A DNA stretch of 8,884 nt from JBJELF01 sp051879015 (GTDB taxonomy: Bacteria > Bacillota > Clostridia > Lachnospirales > Lachnospiraceae): NCBI GenBank assembly GCA_051879015.1, contig JBJELF010000131.1:1-8884 (forward strand), given 5' to 3'. The notes below the pieces were generated by a model, which worked only from the letters and a program-made list of their open reading frames with translations, did not search any database and was not told where the DNA came from. Numbering within the stretch: the stretch's first letter is position 1; every line of letters begins with the position of its first letter. The position numbers and the translations under genes are program-made. This document shows, one piece after another, positions 5,045 through 8,884 of the stretch.

Positions 5045-6514
5045 CTAAAAGGGAAGTTCAATGTAAATATTTTTTCCCTCTTTGATATCGATGGTTAAAA
5101 TACCATTGTTATAGCTTTGCTCAAAATGATAGCTGACAGGAGTAGAAGTCTTGTTGTCGGAATTTTCTACCGTTTTTGGAGAGATATCATTGGCAGCTGT
5201 CTCAGATGCTTCCTTGGAGGCTACTTTTTTGGATTTGGTTAAATAGCGTATACGTTCCATCCCCACCGTGTCAAATACATGGTCAGTCTGGTGATGAACC
5301 TGCAAACCTAATTTTGGAGCAGAACCCATAACGGTGTTTGTACAGTCACTGCAGTTTCCAATCAAAATATCAGTACAGCCTGCTTTCTTGAAGTTGAGAC
5401 ATTTCTGGGCCTGTCCAGGACAGTTGCCAGGGTTTTCGCATTTTAAGGTACCTTTGATATTGACTGCCTGTTTACATTGCTGTACCAATGCTACCTGTCC
5501 ATTCATTTTTTGAGCTAAGTCCTGCATCCTTTCCAAATTTCCACCGCAGGCGCACAGGAGAAGTCCAAGTTTCGTCTGCTGCAAATCTGGAAATGGTTGA
5601 GTAACCAAAATTCCGCCTGTAGTTTTGCTGATAGGAGTGTCTAAAGTTACTGCATGTCCGGTGAAAGGACCACCCATAATAATTTCACCATAATCACCAT
5701 CAATGCCGCCAGCCTTTTCAATCAATTCACCGACGGTAGTGCCTATAGGCACATCGAAAAAGACGCGAGTGTGGGTGCCGCCATTCAATTTGCCAGCGAC
5801 GGAAACATGCTTGCTGATACAGGGACGATGGTCAATGACTGCCTCTGCAACACGAAGGACAGTTTCCACATTGATGACAACCGCATCTGCTGCAGAGGGG
5901 AGCGAAGTAGGTGGAAGCAGTTTACCAAGTACTTCCCGAACTACGGCACGTTCTTCGCCCATAGGATATAAATCTGGGAGAAGGTGAACGGAGATGGACG
6001 CTTCCTTGGAACAGAGTTTATTCAAAATTTCAACCGCTTTGCCGTGTTTTTCTTTGATGGCAAAGACTGCTTTGGCAGCGTTGCAGAGTCTCATGACAAT
6101 CTTAAGACCTTCTAAAGTCTTTTCTGCACTGGTTTCAATTTGCTGAATATTGTGGTGTAAAAGTGGCTCACATTCTGCGGCATTAACTAAAATGTAACCA
6201 CCCTTTAAATCGATATTACATTTGACAGCGGTGGGAAATCCAGCACCGCCCATACCTACGATACCGGCGGCAGCGACTAATTCTTTTTCAGTTGTACCCT
6301 CAAGAGGTACAAAGGAATCCAATTCATTGGAAGCATCGATTATCAGATAGGAATCGGTGATTTCACTAATAATACCAGAAAAAGGCGCATGGATGAAGGC
6401 TCCAAGACCGTTAGGTTTTGCGAGCAGTGCGCCTTTTTTTACAGTGTCACCGACTGCGACGACGGGGGTATCGACGGCACCGATATGTTGTTTTAATAAA
6501 ATCTTATATTTCAT
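5045..6514 (-). CDS. prdC: PrdC, RnfC-like electron-transfer protein of proline reductase
   Basis: This 489-residue protein is thought to pass electrons to proline reductase. Residues 1-60 look like the lipoyl-like barrel at the start of RnfC. GMGGAGFPT (87-95) and the following NAAECEPLL belong to the RnfC/Complex I 51-kDa fold that binds flavin and NADH. An SLBB-type domain lies near 237-300, ending in MGGPFTGHA. The cysteine-rich part has C321, C323, C347, C359, C365, C372, C380 and the pair C388-x-x-C391. A Ser/Lys/Asn-rich linker (about 427-468) leads to a C-terminal peptide that resembles the PrdA linker module. As I recall, some relatives have Sec in PrdC; here the frame has only cysteines and no TGA. 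The ATG at 6512-6514 has AAGGGAGG upstream. An in-frame ATG 11 codons earlier is rejected because it lies inside the tRNA gene. Confidence 0.95.
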   Translation of the reverse strand: MKYKILLKQHIGAVDTPVVAVGDTVKKGALLAKPNGLGAFIHAPFSGIISEITDSYLIIDASNELDSFVPLEGTTEKELVAAAGIVGMGGAGFPTAVKCNIDLKGGYILVNAAECEPLLHHNIQQIETSAEKTLEGLKIVMRLCNAAKAVFAIKEKHGKAVEILNKLCSKEASISVHLLPDLYPMGEERAVVREVLGKLLPPTSLPSAADAVVINVETVLRVAEAVIDHRPCISKHVSVAGKLNGGTHTRVFFDVPIGTTVGELIEKAGGIDGDYGEIIMGGPFTGHAVTLDTPISKTTGGILVTQPFPDLQQTKLGLLLCACGGNLERMQDLAQKMNGQVALVQQCKQAVNIKGTLKCENPGNCPGQAQKCLNFKKAGCTDILIGNCSDCTNTVMGSAPKLGLQVHHQTDHVFDTVGMERIRYLTKSKKVASKEASETAANDISPKTVENSDNKTSTPVSYHFEQSYNNGILTIDIKEGKNIYIELPF

Positions 6515-6535
6515 GGGATTTTCCTCCCTTATTTT

Positions 6536-6633
6536 TGGCGGAAGCATGTGGGAATCGAACCCACCCGGGATACCTCACATACCCCACAACGGTTTTGAAG
6601 ACCGCGGAGACCACCAGTGCCTCAGCTGCTCCC
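6536..6633 (-). tRNA. selC: Selenocysteine tRNA, tRNA-Sec(UCA)
   Basis: This 98-nt tRNA has anticodon TCA (6596-6598) in the loop CTTCAAA, which reads UGA. The structure is a long acceptor stem (GGGAGCA with TGCTTCC, seven pairs including one G-U), D arm GAGGC/GTCTC, anticodon stem GCGGT/ACCGT, long variable arm GGGGTA/TATCCC, and T arm GTGGG-TTCGATT-CCCAC. The gene ends in discriminator G and an encoded CCA. The long extra arm and total length are typical of bacterial tRNA-Sec, which is charged with serine and converted to Sec by SelA using selenophosphate. It lies only 21 nt before the prdC start codon with no terminator, so it is probably co-transcribed with the prd genes and cut out by tRNA processing enzymes. 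Confidence 0.97.
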
Positions 6634-6646
6634 ATAAACGATAGTG

Positions 6647-6652
6647 ATAATA
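6647..6652 (-). promoter_or_regulatory. Candidate -10 box for selC-prd transcription
   Basis: TATTAT on the minus strand would place a start site about 7 nt before the tRNA 5' end, the usual spacing for tRNA genes. No good -35 lies 16-18 bp upstream. TTGACT at 6665-6670 is 12 bp away, or about 18 bp from the weaker CACTAT (6641-6646). A poor -35 next to a dyad suggests an activator-dependent promoter, which is inference. Confidence 0.3.
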
Positions 6653-6662
6653 AGATGATCTA

Positions 6663-6686
6663 AGAGTCAAAGGGTCTTTTGACTCT
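6663..6686. promoter_or_regulatory. Perfect 9-bp dyad just upstream of selC
   Basis: AGAGTCAAA and TTTGACTCT form a perfect inverted repeat with a 6-bp centre, 30-53 bp before the tRNA 5' end. It has no U-tract on either strand. It overlaps the -35 region of the presumed selC-prd promoter, so an operator or an activator site is the most likely role. It could also fold in an upstream transcript. Confidence 0.6.
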
Positions 6687-6742
6687 AACATCAAAGTGGC
6701 TCAAGTAACAATTTGCTGCTTGATTGCTGATATTGTTCATGT

Positions 6743-6770
6743 CTGCCTAATTTCTCTGGGGATTAGGCAG
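6743..6770. promoter_or_regulatory. Second 9-bp dyad, just after the LysR-type gene
   Basis: CTGCCTAAT and ATTAGGCAG form a perfect inverted repeat with a 10-nt loop, starting 9 nt after the stop of the regulator gene. Neither strand has a U-run after it, so it is either a weak or factor-dependent end of the regulator transcript or a binding site about 110-135 bp before selC. Confidence 0.5.
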
Positions 6771-6778
6771 TGGATTGT

Positions 6779-7654
6779 TCACAGAATCTCAGGTAATTTC
6801 TCCTCGATAAATTTAATAAAGCGCGAGGCAGCGGGAGATAAATTTTCCCAAGACCGTATGGCAATACCCAATTCACGGGAGAAAAAAGGCTCTAACGGTA
6901 ATGCTAGAATCTGATTTCTGACTCCCTCAATGACTAAATTTGGCAGGATGCTGATGCCAAGCTGATTAGCTACCATAGAGACAATAGCATGGTCATCTTT
7001 AGAAGAAAACTGAATTTGAGGTTGGATACCAGATTGCTTCAATGCATAATGAATATCGTAATCGACTCCTTCAGCAGATATAATAAAAGGCTGTCGTGCC
7101 ATATCTGTAATAGGAAAGGATTCCCGTGAAGAAATCGGATAGTTTAGAGGGAGAATTGCCATCAAAGGATCTTCATAGAGAGAAATCCATTCGAGAGGAG
7201 CGATATGTTGTTTGCTCAACAGTCCGAAATCGGCAATGTTGTTTTCTATCCAGTCTACAATCTCATCTGTTCCGCCTTCCAAAAGTTCAATCTCGATATT
7301 AGGATATTCTTTTCGGAAGGAGTAAATGATGGTGGGAAGCCAATTCCTGGAAATACTGGAGAAGGAAGCAATTTTAATATGTCCCTTTTCTAGTCCGTTG
7401 ATGGAGGCAATTGTCTGTTCTAAAAGCTCGTTGGATGCTAACAGCTGTCGAACCAGCGGCAAAATTCTCTGCGCATCTGCTGTTAACTCTACTCCCTGCT
7501 TTGTGCGCAGAAAGAGCGGAAAGCCACATTCACTTTCTAAAAGTTTTAAGATGCGGCTTACGCCGGGCTGTGTATATCCCATGCGTTCACCGCTTTTAGT
7601 AAAATTTTTTGTCTCTGCTACATCAGAAAACAGAGCATATTTTATGATATCCAC
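6779..7654 (-). CDS. LysR-family transcriptional regulator
   Basis: This 291-residue protein has an N-terminal winged helix-turn-helix (about residues 3-60; helix pair in NFTKSGERMGYTQPGVSRIL, then LE.E.GFPLFLRTKQGVELT), a linker helix to about residue 88, and a two-lobed periplasmic-binding-protein-like effector domain from about 91 (GHIKIAS) to the end. These are the marks and length of a LysR-type regulator. The start is GTG at 7652-7654, supported by AGGAG 7 nt upstream; no ATG fits. It is on the same strand and 145 nt upstream of selC-prdC, and 90 nt downstream of the alcohol dehydrogenase. It could control the prd operon, the dehydrogenase, or itself. The ligand is unknown, although proline or a related amino acid would make sense. 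Other clostridia use a sigma-54 activator, PrdR, for prd genes, and none is seen here. Confidence 0.93.
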   Translation of the reverse strand: MDIIKYALFSDVAETKNFTKSGERMGYTQPGVSRILKLLESECGFPLFLRTKQGVELTADAQRILPLVRQLLASNELLEQTIASINGLEKGHIKIASFSSISRNWLPTIIYSFRKEYPNIEIELLEGGTDEIVDWIENNIADFGLLSKQHIAPLEWISLYEDPLMAILPLNYPISSRESFPITDMARQPFIISAEGVDYDIHYALKQSGIQPQIQFSSKDDHAIVSMVANQLGISILPNLVIEGVRNQILALPLEPFFSRELGIAIRSWENLSPAASRFIKFIEEKLPEIL

Positions 7655-7696
7655 AGATGTACTCCTGTTTTATTAAAAATTCCAGTAAACAATTTA

Positions 7697-7725
7697 ATTA
7701 TATTAAAATTTTTAATAGAACGCAA
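7697..7725 (-). promoter_or_regulatory. Promoter of the LysR-type gene, with an internal palindrome
   Basis: On the minus strand TTGCGT (7720-7725) and a perfect TATAAT (7697-7702) are separated by 17 bp, about 40 nt before the GTG start. The palindrome ATTAAAA-T-TTTTAAT (7702-7716) lies between them and contains a T-N11-A pattern, as in LysR-type operators. This suggests autorepression. The AT-richness makes the palindrome less certain than the -10 box. Confidence 0.6.
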
Positions 7726-7744
7726 CCTTTAAATGCAGAAATTT

Positions 7745-8884
7745 TTACAATGCCTCACGATACAGGTTAATAATATCCTTTAAGTTGGAGCGGCGTGGAT
7801 TTACTGCAATATTTCCACTCTTCATTGCATCGGCTGCCATTACTTCAATCTTGTCCTCTGTTACGCCTGCTGCAGTCAAGTTTGCAGGAATTCCAAAGGA
7901 GGCATTTAATGCAGCAATTTCATCTGCTAACATTTCGGTGCGGAATGCGCCTGCTGGAACTGGGTCTTTGGCAATGTAACGATAAATCTTTTCGTACTTT
8001 CCATGATCAGCCATTGCATTGTAGCGAATGATGGTTGGGAACAAAATAGAGTTTGCCACACCGTGAGGCACATTAAAGAATGCACTAATTGGGTGGCTCA
8101 TCGCATGGATGTTTCCAAGTCTTGCCCAGGAGAATGCGATGCCTGCAAACAGAGAACCTACAATCATAGCATCGGCAGCTTCAACATCTGTGCGGTTTGC
8201 AACAAAACGGCGAATATTTTTACCGATTAATTCCAGTGCTTTTTCAGCCATTGCATCAGAAAATGGGGATGCAGCAGTGGATATGTATGCTTCAGTAGCA
8301 TGAATCATAGCGTCCATACCACAGGATGCAGCTACGGAAGCTGGTGCGGTTGAAATCATGTCAGAATCCAAAATGGCGTAGGTTGGGATTAATTTGTAAC
8401 TGAATACAGTCAATTTGTAATTTCTTACCTTGTCGGTGATAACGGAGAAGGCAGTTACTTCAGAGCCAGTACCAGCAGTGGTAGGGATGGCTACCAAAGG
8501 TACAATTGGACCAGGTACTTTGTCTGCACCTTCATACTCAGTAATGCTGCCGCCATAAAGTGCTAATACGCCGACTGCCTTTGCTACATCCATCGGAGAA
8601 CCGCCGCCCAGAGCAACAAGACAGTCTGCACCACTTGCTTTGAACTGAGCGGTAGCCTTATCTACTGTGGCAACACTTGGGTTTCCTTCTGTCTCAGTAA
8701 AAGCATTGACCTGAAAACCAATAGATGTAATCATATCCTTACATTTTTGTACGGTACCCATTTTCTCTAAAGTTGCATCTGAGATAATAAATGCATGGCT
8801 GCCGCCCATTTTTTTTAAAACTTCCGGCAGCTTGTTCAGCGTTCCATGACCTACAATAATATTTTGAGGTACAGAAAATGTAAA
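7745..8884 (-). CDS. Iron-containing alcohol dehydrogenase (group III), 5' end cut by window edge
   Basis: This is an NAD(P)-dependent alcohol/aldehyde oxidoreductase of the Fe-ADH family. The frame is open to the right edge (FTFSVPQNIIVGHGTL..), so 379 residues are visible and probably only a handful are missing; the ATG at 8807-8809 is internal. Counting from the first visible residue, the nucleotide-binding GGGSPMD is near 93-99 and TTAGTGSEVT near 135-144. The metal ligands are Asp191 and His195 (GMDAMIH), His260 (NIHAMSH) and His274 (VPHGVAN), so the active site is complete. The substrate cannot be told from sequence; ethanol, propanol, butanol or 1,3-propanediol-type activities all occur in this family. 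In a fermenter it would dispose of NADH by reducing aldehydes. It is followed after 90 nt by the LysR-type gene, with no clear terminator between, so some read-through is possible. Confidence 0.93.
   Translation of the reverse strand, partial: FTFSVPQNIIVGHGTLNKLPEVLKKMGGSHAFIISDATLEKMGTVQKCKDMITSIGFQVNAFTETEGNPSVATVDKATAQFKASGADCLVALGGGSPMDVAKAVGVLALYGGSITEYEGADKVPGPIVPLVAIPTTAGTGSEVTAFSVITDKVRNYKLTVFSYKLIPTYAILDSDMISTAPASVAASCGMDAMIHATEAYISTAASPFSDAMAEKALELIGKNIRRFVANRTDVEAADAMIVGSLFAGIAFSWARLGNIHAMSHPISAFFNVPHGVANSILFPTIIRYNAMADHGKYEKIYRYIAKDPVPAGAFRTEMLADEIAALNASFGIPANLTAAGVTEDKIEVMAADAMKSGNIAVNPRRSNLKDIINLYREAL

Noticed and set aside
6515..6547. Longer PrdC starting at the ATG at 6545-6547
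   Set aside because: The start and first codons lie inside the tRNA-Sec acceptor stem; the ATG at 6512-6514 has AAGGGAGG at proper spacing and matches the RnfC-like N-terminus.
6743..6770. Intrinsic terminator after the LysR-type gene
   Set aside because: The stem is perfect, but neither strand has a run of U after it, so I list it only as a dyad.
6634..6780. Sigma-54 promoter before selC-prd
   Set aside because: I looked for GG-N10-GC on the minus strand in this gap and in the prdC-prdA gap and found none.
7745..8809. Alcohol dehydrogenase starting at the ATG at 8807-8809
   Set aside because: The frame continues upstream with typical Fe-ADH N-terminal sequence (IIVGHGTLNKLPEVL), so the real start is past the window edge.

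Overview
The window is a stretch of low-to-mid GC DNA from an anaerobic, selenocysteine-using Firmicute. It is probably a Clostridia-class amino-acid (Stickland) fermenter. The evidence is an almost complete D-proline reductase (prd) cluster, a selenocysteine tRNA, an in-frame UGA at the selenocysteine position of PrdB, and AGGAG-type ribosome binding sites throughout. I cannot name the species.

Layout from left to right. Positions 1-577 (+) hold the C-terminal end of a UvrD/PcrA-type helicase, cut by the left edge. A hairpin terminator at about 613-650 separates it from the convergent prd genes. All other genes are on the minus strand, so in transcription order they run right to left. These are an iron-containing alcohol dehydrogenase whose first few codons lie beyond the right edge (7745-8884), a LysR-type regulator (6779-7654), selC encoding tRNA-Sec (6536-6633), prdC (5045-6514), prdA (3111-4961), a small protein of about 80 residues (2841-3083), prdB with its Sec codon (2079-2807), prdD (1207-1992) and prdE (623-1090).

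How the genes fit together. D-proline reductase opens the ring of D-proline to give 5-aminovalerate, using a pyruvoyl group made by self-cleavage of PrdA (visible here as Thr414-Cys415) and the selenocysteine of PrdB (Sec152). PrdC, an RnfC-like protein with an SLBB domain and many cysteines, is the presumed electron donor. PrdD and PrdE are homologues of the two halves of PrdA, broken exactly at the PrdA cleavage site and lacking the cysteine. The tRNA needed to read the PrdB UGA sits 21 nt in front of prdC with no terminator between them, so supply of tRNA-Sec may be tied to transcription of the operon that uses it.

Regulation. No sigma-54 regulator gene (PrdR type) and no GG-N10-GC promoter is visible in the gaps before selC or prdA. 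Instead a LysR-type gene precedes the operon, and the 145-nt gap before selC carries two perfect 9-bp dyads. Further hairpins lie between prdC and prdA and between prdB and prdD, and prdE appears to have its own promoter. No proline racemase (prdF) gene is in the window.

The observations I rate highest are a peptide of about 19 residues shared by the PrdC C-terminus and the PrdA linker, the placement of selC at the head of the operon, and the residue-exact natural split of PrdD and PrdE at the PrdA pyruvoyl site.
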